DNA from: JBHIET01 sp046760785 | GTDB lineage: Bacteria > Chloroflexota > Anaerolineae > B4-G1 | Direction: 5' to 3' | Length of the DNA: 47,029 nt | Assembly: GCA_046760785.1 (NCBI GenBank) | Contig: JBHIET010000021.1 | Coordinates: forward strand, 1-47,029 | Shown: positions 37,125-46,495 of the stretch, in pieces | How the letters are laid out: each line of letters begins with the position of its first letter | Numbering within the stretch: position 1 is the first letter of the stretch | Made by a program: the position numbers and the translations under genes | Notes under the pieces: model-generated | What the model was told of the DNA's origin: nothing | What the model saw: the letters and a program-made list of their open reading frames with translations, nothing else | Databases searched by the model: none

Positions 37125-37712
37125 ATGGACGAAGCGAGTCTGATCGCCGCTGCCCAGCAGGGCAAGGTGGATGCCTTCAACGAGCTGGTGCTGGTCTACC
37201 AGCAGCAGGTCTATAACCTCGCCTATCGTATCCTGGGCGATCCCGCCGCGGCCGCCGATGCCACCCAGGAAGCCTTCATTTCCGCCTTTCAGTCCATCGC
37301 ACGCTTCCGTGGAGGCTCCTTCAAGTCCTACCTGATGCGCATCGTCTCCAACGGTTGCTACGACGAACTGCGCCGCCGCAAGCGCCGCCCGGCCACGTCG
37401 TTCGAGGATTTCGGCGAGGTGGATGAAGAAGCCAACCCGGCGCTGGTGAACGGGGGCGAGCGGCCGGAGGAGTACGCCGAACGACAAGAGGTGGCCCGCG
37501 TGATCCAGGCTGGCATCGAGATGCTCTCCCCGCACCAGCGTATCACGCTGGTGCTCTCCGACGTGCAGGGGTTAAGCTACCAGGAGATCGCCGAGGCGAC
37601 GGACGTATCGCTGGGCACGGTGAAATCTCGGTTGGCGCGGGCACGGGGCAAGCTGCGGGATTATCTTCGTGAGCATGGGGAACTTTTGCCTGCACAGTAT
37701 CGTCTTGAGTAA
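37125..37712 (+). CDS. ECF-type RNA polymerase sigma factor
   Basis: 195 residues, sigma-70 family, extracytoplasmic function type. Region 2 contains AYRILGDPAAAADATQEAFISAF (about 34-56) and FKSYLMRIVSNGCYDELRRRKRR for -10 binding. Region 4 has LSYQEIAEATDVSLGTVKSRLARARGKL (about 152-179), the helix-turn-helix for -35 binding. It begins 12 bases after the restriction gene and is followed by a membrane anti-sigma factor, so it probably responds to an envelope signal. Confidence 0.93.
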   Translation: MDEASLIAAAQQGKVDAFNELVLVYQQQVYNLAYRILGDPAAAADATQEAFISAFQSIARFRGGSFKSYLMRIVSNGCYDELRRRKRRPATSFEDFGEVDEEANPALVNGGERPEEYAERQEVARVIQAGIEMLSPHQRITLVLSDVQGLSYQEIAEATDVSLGTVKSRLARARGKLRDYLREHGELLPAQYRLE

Positions 37713-37714
37713 AG

Positions 37715-37800
37715 AAGAGGGTAAGGGGACGGGGAGACAAGGGGACAAGGAGACGAGCGATCAGGATGTAAGAGGTAGAGGGCACAGGGATGTAGGTTTG
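37715..37800 (+). repeat. purine-rich GGGGAGACAAGG-type repeat
   Basis: Between sigma and anti-sigma genes the plus strand is almost all purine, with repeated units such as GGGGACGGGGAGACAAGG and GACAAGGAGACGAG. Its function is unknown; it may be a dispersed low-complexity repeat. Confidence 0.6.
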
Positions 37801-37805
37801 GGGGA

Positions 37806-38792
37806 ATGGCGATGAGACTGTTCACACGGCACGCAAGGGAACAGGAGTGGCGCGACGAGCTGCTTTCGGCGTATCTGGATGATCAACTGGGCGAGGAGGA
37901 ACGGGCACGCCTGGAGGCACAACTGGCCGCCGACGCTGCACTGCAGGCCGAACTGGAGGCGCTGCGCCATACCGTGGCGCTGGTGCGCGACCTGCCTGCC
38001 GTTCCCGTCCCGCGCAACTTCATTTTGCCGCAAACGATGACTGCCCAACCGCGCCCCCGCCGCCCCTTTCGAGCTAGACGTTCGGCTGAGCGCTCACGCC
38101 GAAGCCCTTACGGCAGGGTCTGGGCCGCCCCGTTGCTGACGGCAGCCACCGCCGCAGTCAGCCTCCTGTTCGTCGCCGTCCTGACTGGCGACCTGCTGCT
38201 CTCTGGCGGGCTGGCCTATGCACCGGCGGCCGAGCGGCAGGCAGAGGCTCCTCGACTGGCGCTGGAGCCCTCGCCGAGCGGCCGGGGAGAAGCTGAGGTC
38301 GAGGAGGTGATACCCAATGCTACCTCAATACCGACGGAGACCCCTCCGCCGCTAGCAACACAGGCCCCGGTCGAGATGCCACCTGCCGGCGCGGCCCCCA
38401 CTGCTACCTTGCTTTCGATGCCGACGGAGGCACCGCCCAGGGCAGCACCCGAGGCCACTGCCGGGGAGGAAAATCGTGAGGTAGCGACGCCAGTTGTGGA
38501 AGCCACCATGTCGGCGGCTGCGCTTGGCCGGGGCGAAGGGGAAGTTACCCCTACCCCGAACGCTGTCCCACCTGTGGTGGAAGAAGACCTCGCAGCTCCT
38601 ACTCCGGGCGAGGCCGCCGAGATCGCTCCCCCGGTGGTCGAGGAGGAAGGTGAATGGGGTGCGTCCGAAGGTGAAAGGACTGGTCCAACTCTCATCTGGG
38701 TGACCCCGTGGCGGATGCTGGAAATCACGCTGGGCCTGACCGCGCTGGGGTTGGCGTTGGCCACCGTGTGGGCCTGGCGTGCCCGCCGCTAA
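37806..38792 (+). CDS. membrane anti-sigma factor
   Basis: 328 residues. The N-terminal part (WRDELLSAYLDDQLGEEERARLEAQLAADAAL, about 16-47) is a putative zinc-finger-type anti-sigma domain without the His-Cys-Cys set. A membrane segment is at about 103-127, then a long Pro/Thr/Glu-rich extracytoplasmic linker, and a second membrane segment at the C-terminus (about 301-322). It presumably holds the ECF sigma factor encoded just upstream. DNA at 38089-38108 carries a 20-base repeat shared with the polysaccharide deacetylase gene, so part of the linker is repeat-derived. Confidence 0.8.
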   Translation: MAMRLFTRHAREQEWRDELLSAYLDDQLGEEERARLEAQLAADAALQAELEALRHTVALVRDLPAVPVPRNFILPQTMTAQPRPRRPFRARRSAERSRRSPYGRVWAAPLLTAATAAVSLLFVAVLTGDLLLSGGLAYAPAAERQAEAPRLALEPSPSGRGEAEVEEVIPNATSIPTETPPPLATQAPVEMPPAGAAPTATLLSMPTEAPPRAAPEATAGEENREVATPVVEATMSAAALGRGEGEVTPTPNAVPPVVEEDLAAPTPGEAAEIAPPVVEEEGEWGASEGERTGPTLIWVTPWRMLEITLGLTALGLALATVWAWRARR

Positions 38793-38806
38793 AGGGAGGC
38801 CTCGGC

Positions 38807-39328
38807 TTGTCGCAAACCCTCGAACTTAACTACTGTCCCCGTTGCGGTCACACGCTGGAGGATCGGGAGCTCTTCGGGCGTGTGCGGCGCGTCTGTCCTG
38901 CCTGCGAGCTGATCGTCTTCCGTGACCACAAGGTCGCCGCGGGTGTGCTCGTCGAGCACGAGGGCAGGGTGCTCCTCGTCCGCCGGCGTATGCAGCCACG
39001 CCAGGGGGCGTGGACCTTCCCCGCCGGCTTCGTCGAGTTCGACGAAGATCCGGCCGAGGCTGCGGTGCGCGAGTGCCGCGAGGAGACGGGGCTGGAGGTC
39101 CAGGTCAGCGGTCTCCTCGACGTCATCGCCGGGCGGGAGCACGAGCGCGGGGCCGACATCGTCATCGTCTACCGAGCCCGGATGGTGGGAGGGGAACTAA
39201 GGGCTGACGACGACGTAGATCGGGTCGCCTTCTTCGCGCCCAACGAAAACGAGCTCCCGCCGCTAGCCTTCCGCGCTACGCAGATCGCCCTCGACAAGTG
39301 GCGCGATTCCCAACTGGGCCGCTTCTAA
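38807..39328 (+). CDS. NUDIX hydrolase with zinc ribbon
   Basis: 173 residues. An N-terminal zinc ribbon YCPRCGHTL...RVCPACELI (about 7-35) precedes a NUDIX domain with box GFVEFDEDPAEAAVRECREETGL (G-x5-E-x7-REUxEExGU, about 69-91). It probably hydrolyses nucleoside diphosphate-linked compounds, with the ribbon recalling NADH pyrophosphatases. The start is TTG at 38807 with GGGAGG seven bases upstream. Its 3' end overlaps a convergent gene by 66 bases. Confidence 0.88.
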   Translation: MSQTLELNYCPRCGHTLEDRELFGRVRRVCPACELIVFRDHKVAAGVLVEHEGRVLLVRRRMQPRQGAWTFPAGFVEFDEDPAEAAVRECREETGLEVQVSGLLDVIAGREHERGADIVIVYRARMVGGELRADDDVDRVAFFAPNENELPPLAFRATQIALDKWRDSQLGRF

Positions 39329-39889
39329 TCCGGCAGGCACGTCAGCGGAACGAAACCGGCAGCCGCTGAACCTGATCTCGCGCCCGAGCCGCCCCCGCGA
39401 GCCATCGGCTAACACGTGCAGCAGGTTGGTGCCGCCGGGAAAGGAGACATCAACCAGGTTGACCTGGCCGCGCAGACCTATGCCGCCGAACTCCGCCCAA
39501 CCGGTGAAGACGGTGTTGTGAACCACCATGCGCCCGTCGTTCTGAATACCCCGGCCATGGAAATCCCCCTCGAAGACACACTCTTCGATCAGCACGCCGG
39601 AGTAGAAGTAAGCCCGCGCGAAATGGGCCGCTGTGACGCGACAGCCGACCAACTCCACCAGCTCGTAGAACGTGCGTCCCTCCAAATCAAGCCCGTCGAG
39701 AACGCAATGATGCAGAAAGATGGGCTGGTAGATGCCGCGCATATCCTCGCCGCAGAGCCAACGACTCACGATCAGTGGGTCCAGGTCAAGCAAACCGGTG
39801 ACCTGGATGCCATGAATGGGCTCGCCGACGCTCAGGCGCTCAAGCACCTGAGCTGGCGATATAGCCTCCAGCGTTGCTGTTGATGACAT
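39263..39889 (-). CDS. pentapeptide-repeat-like beta-helix protein
   Basis: 208 residues. After an N-terminal region (SPAQVLERLSVGEPIHGIQVTGLLDLD) there are successive short strands with alternating hydrophobics: FLHHCVLDGLDLEGRTFYELVELVGCRVTAAHFARAYFYSGVLIEECVFEGDF. This fits a right-handed beta-helix or loose pentapeptide repeat fold. No catalytic motif is seen. The ATG at 39889 is used. The last 22 codons overlap the tail of the NUDIX gene on the other strand. Confidence 0.7.
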   Translation of the reverse strand: MSSTATLEAISPAQVLERLSVGEPIHGIQVTGLLDLDPLIVSRWLCGEDMRGIYQPIFLHHCVLDGLDLEGRTFYELVELVGCRVTAAHFARAYFYSGVLIEECVFEGDFHGRGIQNDGRMVVHNTVFTGWAEFGGIGLRGQVNLVDVSFPGGTNLLHVLADGSRGRLGREIRFSGCRFRSADVPAGLEAAQLGIAPLVEGDLRSAEG

Positions 39890-39993
39890 TCCAAACCCCA
39901 ACTAAACCAGTATATAACATGATACGGTCCCCGCGCGTTTCAGTTTGGTTACAGGAGCGTAGCTTGGCGTGGAAGCGGCCACATCGAGTGCAC

Positions 39994-40022
39994 TTGACAG
40001 ATCGTACCGTCTGGGGTATCCT
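39994..40022 (+). promoter_or_regulatory. promoter of the polysaccharide deacetylase gene
   Basis: TTGACA (39994-39999), 17-base spacer, TATCCT (40017-40022). Transcription from about 40029 supports the start codon at 40057 over longer frames. Confidence 0.65.
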
Positions 40023-40056
40023 TCTGCTCGCTCCTGATGCTCTCGGAGACGCTCGA

Positions 40057-41055
40057 ATGCCCATGTGCAGGAGACCGAAGCCATCCACCGCAGATCGCAC
40101 CGCCGACCGGAAATTGCAGTCGAGGGCCACGCGCCTGGCGCTCTGTGTGCTCTCCCTCGCCGTCGGCTTCAGCCTGCTCCCTGCCAGGCCGGTGCACGGT
40201 CGTTGGGAGATCCCTCAGACCGTCGAGCCGGCTGGAGGCGGGCATTCGCCACCCGGCGAGCTGATGATCCCCGTCCCCACCCTTCGGGCTGAGTCCCTCG
40301 GGCCAAGCGCTCACGCCGAAGCCCTCGGGACGAAGCCTCAGGACGAAGCCCCCGCGCCGGCGGCCTTACCCCATCAGGCGCGGGTACCCATCCTGATGTA
40401 CCACTACGTCTCCGAACTCCCCTCCAACCCGGACCGCTTCCGCCGTGACCTGACTGTCTCACCAGGGAATTTCGAGGCCCAACTCCGATACCTGAGCGAC
40501 ACGGGCTACCATACTGTCACCCTGACCGACCTGTACCTCTACCTGACACAGGGCTATCCGCTGCCGGAGAAGCCCATCGTGCTTACCTTCGACGACGGCT
40601 ACCGCGATGCCTACGAGGTCGTGTTTCCCCTGCTGCTGGACTACGGCTTCACAGGCACCTTCTTTGTGCTCGCTACCCCGACCCACTTCGAGTCGCCGGG
40701 CTATATGACGTGGGCGCAGATGAGGGAGATGTCCGACGCGGGAATGGACATAGAGGGCCACGGGCGGGATCACGTGGACCTGCGCGGCCGCTCCTACGGC
40801 TACCTGGTCTACCAGATTCTGGGCATTCAGGAGGCGATACAGTATCACACTGGCCGTCTGCCGCGTTTCTTCTGCTACCCCTCGGGTCAGTACGACGCCA
40901 ACGTGATTGCCGTGCTCAAGTCGGCCGGATATTGGGGAGCGGTGACGACGGCTTGGGGACGGGTGCATACCCGGGATGGCCTGTTTGAGATGCCGCGCAT
41001 CCGAGTCCGAGGGAGCGACACGCTGGAGAGTTTCATTGACAAGCTGGAGGATTAG
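40057..41055 (+). CDS. exported polysaccharide deacetylase (NodB family)
   Basis: 332 residues. A hydrophobic export signal spans about residues 26-42 (LALCVLSLAVGFSLLPARP). A Pro/Ala-rich linker leads to a carbohydrate esterase 4 domain from about 107. Motif 1 is VLTFDDGYRDAY, motif 2 is GHGRDHVDL (HGRDH in place of H-S/T-x2-H) and motif 3 is RLPRFFCYPSGQYDAN. Such enzymes remove acetyl groups from peptidoglycan or exopolysaccharide. The linker DNA (about 40275-40352) consists of palindromic repeat sequence translated in frame. The ATG at 40057 has GGAG about nine bases upstream. Confidence 0.9.
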   Translation: MPMCRRPKPSTADRTADRKLQSRATRLALCVLSLAVGFSLLPARPVHGRWEIPQTVEPAGGGHSPPGELMIPVPTLRAESLGPSAHAEALGTKPQDEAPAPAALPHQARVPILMYHYVSELPSNPDRFRRDLTVSPGNFEAQLRYLSDTGYHTVTLTDLYLYLTQGYPLPEKPIVLTFDDGYRDAYEVVFPLLLDYGFTGTFFVLATPTHFESPGYMTWAQMREMSDAGMDIEGHGRDHVDLRGRSYGYLVYQILGIQEAIQYHTGRLPRFFCYPSGQYDANVIAVLKSAGYWGAVTTAWGRVHTRDGLFEMPRIRVRGSDTLESFIDKLED

Positions 41056-41138
41056 GGCCTTTTTAGTACTTTCGTATTAGCCTGGTCTGCAAGATTGATA
41101 GTTTTTGATAGCGCCTCGGTGGTATACTCTGGCTATAA

Positions 41139-41166
41139 CCGCCGGGGCTCTTTGTTTGTCCGGCGG
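41139..41166 (+). promoter_or_regulatory. hairpin in the HMG-CoA reductase leader
   Basis: CCGCCGG (41139-41145) and CCGGCGG (41160-41166) form a 7-bp stem about 47 bases before the start codon. A TATACT (about 41123) upstream may be its -10 box but has no good -35. Confidence 0.4.
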
Positions 41167-41213
41167 CTTAAGTGTGTATTGGGCAGTTATCGCTTATGCG
41201 GGACGGAGAATCA

Positions 41214-42490
<1,277 letters not shown>

Positions 42491-42494
<4 letters not shown>

Positions 42495-42901
42495 GTCAAG
42501 GTAGCCAGCACGGATGGACGTTCTACGTAGGCAATAGGGATGCGCTCGGCAGGGGTGGGAGCAAAATAGGAGACTTTCAGGAAATGGTTGACAGGCGGGG
42601 TAGTGATGATTCTGAACACCGTCTGGCGAAGATCGGCGGGCAAGTGATCGACATTGCTCATAGGAAAACTTCTGGGTCCCACTTCGGTGGGTTCTGTTAG
42701 AGATGAGAAACCGACCAGGATCAAGCTTAGCGCACTCTCTCGCTCACGGTCAAGGCGTAGAATGATGTGTTCGGTCAATTCGATGGTGCAGTTTGCCCGT
42801 TCTCTCTCGAAAACGATCTCTAAATCGTCACTATCCCGGTCATACATAAAGTGAATTGTCCGTCCATCTTCAAATGTCACATCGGTCTTGTAGATATTCA
42901 T
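42491..42901 (-). CDS. DUF2283-like protein, probable antitoxin
   Basis: 136 residues. The N-terminal half (IHFMYDRDSDDLEIVFERERANCTIELTEHIILRLDRERESALSLILVGFSSL) has the strand pattern of DUF2283, a small family often found beside toxins. The C-terminal half is an extra region ending in AYVERPSVLATLT. It lies 15 bases downstream of a toxin-like gene on the same strand. The gene ends inside the HMG-CoA reductase stop (four-base convergent overlap). Confidence 0.6.
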
Positions 42902-42916
42902 ATCATCGGTCGTTTC

Positions 42917-43240
42917 TTATCTTCTGGGGATGTCAATTGGCCAGGCAGTGGTGACAAAGTTATTGAGAACAGATATGCCGTCAGGACACTGGCGCGTGCC
43001 AAGAATAACGATTACAACAACGTGATTGTAATCTGGCAGTAACTCGTCACAGCGCCCGTAGTACCTGTACTTGTAGGGCATAGTTGGTTCCTGTTTTCGC
43101 CGACCCTTCTTGAGGATATTCAACACATTATCCAGGTGCCCTTCCAGTTCTGGATGGTATTCCAGGATGTGGTTCCATCGTTCTTCGGTGAGATAGATCT
43201 CGTTGCCGTATCGGTCTTGAACAGTCCACTTCTCTGGCAC
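42917..43240 (-). CDS. small toxin-like protein (barnase/EndoU/colicin/RelE-type, PBECR-like)
   Basis: 107 residues. YGNEIYLTEERWNHILEYHPELEGHLDNVLNILKKG, then YYGRCDELLPDYNHVVVIVIL, is the pattern of small PBECR-like predicted RNases: a WxHI-x3-HPE helix, then a beta sheet ending in a hydrophobic strand. Together with the DUF2283-like gene it makes a toxin-antitoxin pair. The start is GTG at 43240. A near-consensus promoter lies at 43275-43303. Confidence 0.6.
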   Translation of the reverse strand: MPEKWTVQDRYGNEIYLTEERWNHILEYHPELEGHLDNVLNILKKGRRKQEPTMPYKYRYYGRCDELLPDYNHVVVIVILGTRQCPDGISVLNNFVTTAWPIDIPRR

Positions 43241-43274
43241 GATTCAGAATCCCGATGGAGGAGCACCTGCTAAA

Positions 43275-43303
43275 ATCATACATCTAAAGAGGGGTTTTGT
43301 CAA
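43275..43303 (-). promoter_or_regulatory. promoter of the toxin/DUF2283 pair
   Basis: Minus strand TTGACA (43303-43298), 17-base spacer, TATGAT (43280-43275). Confidence 0.75.
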
Positions 43304-43359
43304 AGGAAAACATCGAGTATCCAACAGCAAGTGTTACTGTTCAGGCTGGATGCAGTATT

Positions 43360-43591
43360 GGGCGAGCGAGCGCTGGTTGAGTAGCTGCGACCAGAGGGAG
43401 CAGTATATCGAAACCAAGCGAGCGGCTCAGCATAGGCTGCTTGGTCTGGTTTCCCTTCGACAGGCTCAGGACAAGCGACAAGCTCAACCCAAGGATACGG
43501 CGCTTGGTCTCGGTACGCTTCGCTACTCAACCTAAAGCGCCTACCCTTCGACAGGCTCAGGACACCGCTCGACCGGCGCAGCCTGAGTAGC
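43360..43591. repeat. composite dispersed repeat, copy B, left part
   Basis: GGTTGAGTAGC (about 43373) and GCTACTCAACC (about 43522) are perfect 11-base inverted repeats. Between them lie TATCGAAACCAAGCG, CCCTTCGACAGGCTCAGGAC and TTGGTCTCGGTA. A further CCTTCGACAGGCTCAGGACA follows near 43544. No gene is present in 43304-43791. Confidence 0.8.
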
Positions 43592-43769
43592 TTGACAATG
43601 TCAGATTAACATAAAGCAGGCTGCACTTGCTCGCCGGTGCTCGTAGCCCCCGTCCCTTCGGGCTGAGCCTCAGGACGAAGCCTCGGGGGCGTCTCAAACG
43701 AGATTTGCCCGCAGAACACGCCCTTGGGGACAAGGGCTGAGAGCCTTTGGCCAAATGTGACATTGCCAA
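43592..43769 (-). mobile_element. 178-bp MITE-like element, copy B
   Basis: The ends are TTGACAATGTCA (43592-43603) and TGACATTGCCAA (43758-43769, one change). Its reverse complement matches 5011-5188 closely over the whole length, while the sequence outside (CTGAGTAGC on the left, GGTAGTAAC on the right) matches in direct orientation. The element is therefore inverted relative to copy A within shared flanks. Confidence 0.7.
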
Positions 43770-43773
43770 GGTA

Positions 43774-43790
43774 GTAACCAGCAAGTAACG
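43774..43790 (+). promoter_or_regulatory. 11-bp direct repeat before HMG-CoA synthase
   Basis: GTAACC (43774-43779) and GTAACG (43785-43790) repeat with an 11-base period directly before the ATG at 43792. The same spaced pair occurs at 14194-14210 and 46990-47017. The position at the start codon is unusual for an operator and may be incidental. Confidence 0.35.
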
Positions 43791-43791
43791 T

Positions 43792-44865
43792 ATGACCGAC
43801 AACGACCAACCCACAATCCTCAAACCAGAACGCGCGGTCGGCATCATCGGCTACGGGGCCTACGTGCCCAGGTACCGGCTACCGGCCGCCGAAGTGGCTC
43901 GCGTGTGGACGGGTGGGCAGGGCGGCCCGCCGATCAAGGAAAAGTCGGTGCCAGGGCTGGACGAGGACGTAGTGACGATGTCCATTGAGGCGGCCCGAAA
44001 TGCGCTGGCCCGCGCCGGCGATTTAGACCCGGCGCTCATTCGTGCCGTGTGGGTGGGGAGTGAATCCCATCCCTACGCCGTCAAGCCGACCTCGACCATT
44101 GTGGCCGAGGCCATCGGTGCTACGCCCCATACGCAGGCCGGCGACTGGGAGTTCGCCTGCAAGGCTGGCACCGAGGCGCTCCAGGCAGCCATCGGCTTCG
44201 TGGGCTCGGGGATGGCGCAGTATGCCCTCGCCATCGGGATGGACACGGCCCAGGCACGACCCGGCGACGCGCTGGAGTACACGGCGAGCGCTGGAGGCGC
44301 AGCCTACCTCGTCGGCCCAGCAGAGGAGGCATTAGCCGTCTTTGAGGGCTCGCTCTCCTACGTCACTGACACCCCCGATTTTTGGCGGCGGGCTTACCAG
44401 CGCTACCCCTCTCACGGCGGACGGTTCACCGGCCAGCCGGCCTACTTCAAACACACCACCACCGCCGCGCAGGGGCTGATGGAGGCGCTGGGAAGGGAGC
44501 CGGCCGACTATGCCTACGCCGTTTTCCACCAGCCCAACGTCAAGTTCCCGCAGACAGTGGCCAAGCAACTCGGTTTCATGCCAGCGCAGATCGAGGTCGG
44601 GCTTCTGGTCAACGAAATCGGCAATACCTATGCCGGCTCTTCGTTCATCGGCCTGACGGCGGTTCTGGACGTGGCCGCACCGGGCGACCGTGTGCTGTTG
44701 GTGAGCTACGGCTCCGGGGCGGGATCGGATGCCATCTCACTGCGCGTCACCGAGGCCATCCTGGAGCGGCAACAGCGGGCGCCAGCGACCCGTGACTACA
44801 TCGCCCGGCGCGTTGAGATTGACTACGCGACCCACGTGAGGTTCACCAGGAAATTGAAGCAATGA
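43792..44865 (+). CDS. hydroxymethylglutaryl-CoA synthase, archaeal type
   Basis: 357 residues. It condenses acetoacetyl-CoA with acetyl-CoA to HMG-CoA. It starts RAVGIIGYGAYVPRYRL; E91 in WVGSESHP, the nucleophile C123 in WEFACKAGTEA and H246 in AVFHQPNVKFP form the active site. Size and sequence match the archaeal-like class that works in a complex with a thiolase and a DUF35 protein. It overlaps the thiolase start by four bases (ATGA). No clear ribosome binding site is seen upstream. Confidence 0.93.
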   Translation: MTDNDQPTILKPERAVGIIGYGAYVPRYRLPAAEVARVWTGGQGGPPIKEKSVPGLDEDVVTMSIEAARNALARAGDLDPALIRAVWVGSESHPYAVKPTSTIVAEAIGATPHTQAGDWEFACKAGTEALQAAIGFVGSGMAQYALAIGMDTAQARPGDALEYTASAGGAAYLVGPAEEALAVFEGSLSYVTDTPDFWRRAYQRYPSHGGRFTGQPAYFKHTTTAAQGLMEALGREPADYAYAVFHQPNVKFPQTVAKQLGFMPAQIEVGLLVNEIGNTYAGSSFIGLTAVLDVAAPGDRVLLVSYGSGAGSDAISLRVTEAILERQQRAPATRDYIARRVEIDYATHVRFTRKLKQ

Positions 44866-46019
44866 GAGATGTTGCCATCATCGGAGTTGGACAGACCAAA
44901 GTAGGGGAGCACTGGGATGCCAGCCTGCGACACATGGCGCTGGAGGCAATCCGGGCCAGTCTAGCCGATGCTGGCGTGACCCAGGCCGATGCGCTCTACG
45001 TGGGCAACATGCTGTCGGGGGAACTGACCGACCAGGAACACCTGGGCGCGTTGATCGCCGATTTCGCGGGGCTGCGGGGGATAGAGGCGTTCAAGATCGA
45101 GGCGGCCTGCGGCGCTGGGGCGGCGGCGCTGCGGATGGGGTACGTGTCCGTCGCTGGTGAACTGGCGGACATAGTTATCGTGGTGGGGGTAGAGAAGATG
45201 ACTGATGCGCTCGCCTCCGATACGACGGCGGCACTGGCGATGGCGGCCGACGGTGACCACGAGGCCGCCCAAGGGCTCTCCTTCGTCGCCATCAACGCGC
45301 TGTTGATGCGGCGCTACATGCACGAGTACGGCTATAGCCGCCAGGACTTCGCTCCTTTCGCCGTCAACGCCCACCAGAATGGGATGAACAATCCGTGTGC
45401 GATGTTTCACTCCCCGGTCACGGCCGAGCGTTTCGCCAGAGCGAGGATGATCTGCGACCCGATCAACTTGCTGGACAGCTCTCCCATCTGCGACGGAGCG
45501 GCGGCGGTGGTGCTGGCACCGGCCGACGCGGCGCGCTCGCTTAGCGCTGCCCCGGTACGCATCGTCGCTTCGGCCGTGGGAACCGATACTGTGGCTCTGC
45601 ACGACCGGCACGATCCGTTGGTGCTGGAAGGGGTGGTGCTTTCGACGCGCCGCGCGTATGAGCAGGCGGGGATCGAGCCGAAGGACATTGACCTGTTCGA
45701 GTTGCACGATGCTTTCAGCATTATGGCAGCGCTCAGCCTGGAGGCGGCCGGATTCTCGGACAGGGGCCAGGGGCTGCGGCTGGCCCTGGAAGGGGAGATC
45801 GGGATCCACGGCCGCGTACCCATTGCCACGATGGGCGGGTTGAAGGCGCGAGGACATCCTGTGGGAGCCACCGGCATCTACCAGGTCGTCGAAGTGGTGC
45901 AGCAATTGCGCGGCCTGGCCGGGGCCAATCAGGTGGAGAACGCGCGGCTGGGTATGGCTCAGAATATCGGCGGCAGCGGCGCGACAGTCATCACGCACAT
46001 TCTTGAGAGGATGGAATAG
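44862..46019 (+). CDS. acetoacetyl-CoA thiolase of the mevalonate pathway
   Basis: 385 residues, thiolase of the archaeal/SCPx-like class. It makes acetoacetyl-CoA from two acetyl-CoA. The nucleophile is C83 in KIEAACGAGAAAL, the His is in FELHDAFSIMAAL, and the C-terminal GGLKARGHPVGATGIYQ carries the second histidine. The classic C-terminal Cys loop of degradative thiolases is absent, as in this class (QNIGGSGATVI instead). In archaea the equivalent enzyme is held next to HMG-CoA synthase by a DUF35 protein so the intermediate is channelled, and the same three genes are adjacent here. Confidence 0.93.
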   Translation: MRDVAIIGVGQTKVGEHWDASLRHMALEAIRASLADAGVTQADALYVGNMLSGELTDQEHLGALIADFAGLRGIEAFKIEAACGAGAAALRMGYVSVAGELADIVIVVGVEKMTDALASDTTAALAMAADGDHEAAQGLSFVAINALLMRRYMHEYGYSRQDFAPFAVNAHQNGMNNPCAMFHSPVTAERFARARMICDPINLLDSSPICDGAAAVVLAPADAARSLSAAPVRIVASAVGTDTVALHDRHDPLVLEGVVLSTRRAYEQAGIEPKDIDLFELHDAFSIMAALSLEAAGFSDRGQGLRLALEGEIGIHGRVPIATMGGLKARGHPVGATGIYQVVEVVQQLRGLAGANQVENARLGMAQNIGGSGATVITHILERME

Positions 46020-46034
46020 TAGCGTTTCAAGCTA

Positions 46035-46072
46035 CAGGTTGCACGTTTCAAGTTGCTGGAACCTGCAACCTG
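46035..46072 (+). promoter_or_regulatory. hairpin before the DUF35 gene
   Basis: CAGGTTGCA (46035-46043) and TGCAACCTG (46064-46072) form a perfect 9-bp stem six bases before the GGGGAGG ribosome binding site of the DUF35 gene. It may tune the ratio of scaffold to enzymes, or be a copy of a short dispersed repeat. Confidence 0.45.
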
Positions 46073-46090
46073 AAACTAGGGGAGGTTGCA

Positions 46091-46495
46091 ATGAGTATAC
46101 CGAGGAACTGGAGACTTCAGACACAACGCTACCGGCTGGTCGGAGAGGTATGCGAGAAGTGCGGCGCGAAAATCTTCCCGGCCCGCGACGTCTGTCCGGA
46201 GTGCGAGCGACCAGCTCAGACCTCGTTTTCCTTCAGTGGGCGAGGCGAGGTTTATTCCTACAGCACCGTCTACTACCCGCCCCGGGGGTTTGAAGAGTTC
46301 GCTCCCTACACCGTGGCGCTGGTGCGATTGGAGGAGGGGCCTCTGGTCACCGCGCAACTTACCGACGTGGATGCTGATCAGGTCAGCATCGGCATGCCGG
46401 TGGAGATGGTGACGCGCAAGGTACAAACCGGTGGTGACCAGAACGCAGTTGTCTACGGTTATAAGTTCCGGCCAGTCATTGGACATACGACCTGA
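46091..46495 (+). CDS. DUF35 zinc-ribbon/OB-fold protein, thiolase-HMG-CoA synthase scaffold
   Basis: 134 residues. An N-terminal helix (NWRLQTQRYRLVGEVC) leads to a rubredoxin-like zinc ribbon C-x2-C...C-x2-C (CEKCGAK and CPECERP, about 20-40), then an OB fold with GEVYSYSTVYYPPRGFEEFAPYTVALVRLEEGPLV. In archaea this family bridges thiolase and HMG-CoA synthase and shapes a shared CoA site. Its place directly behind both genes supports that role. GGGGAGG precedes the ATG. Confidence 0.92.
   Translation: MSIPRNWRLQTQRYRLVGEVCEKCGAKIFPARDVCPECERPAQTSFSFSGRGEVYSYSTVYYPPRGFEEFAPYTVALVRLEEGPLVTAQLTDVDADQVSIGMPVEMVTRKVQTGGDQNAVVYGYKFRPVIGHTT

Noticed and set aside
43360..43770. A CRISPR array in the repeat-rich block
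   Set aside because: Repeats are inverted and nested, not regularly spaced direct repeats with unique spacers.
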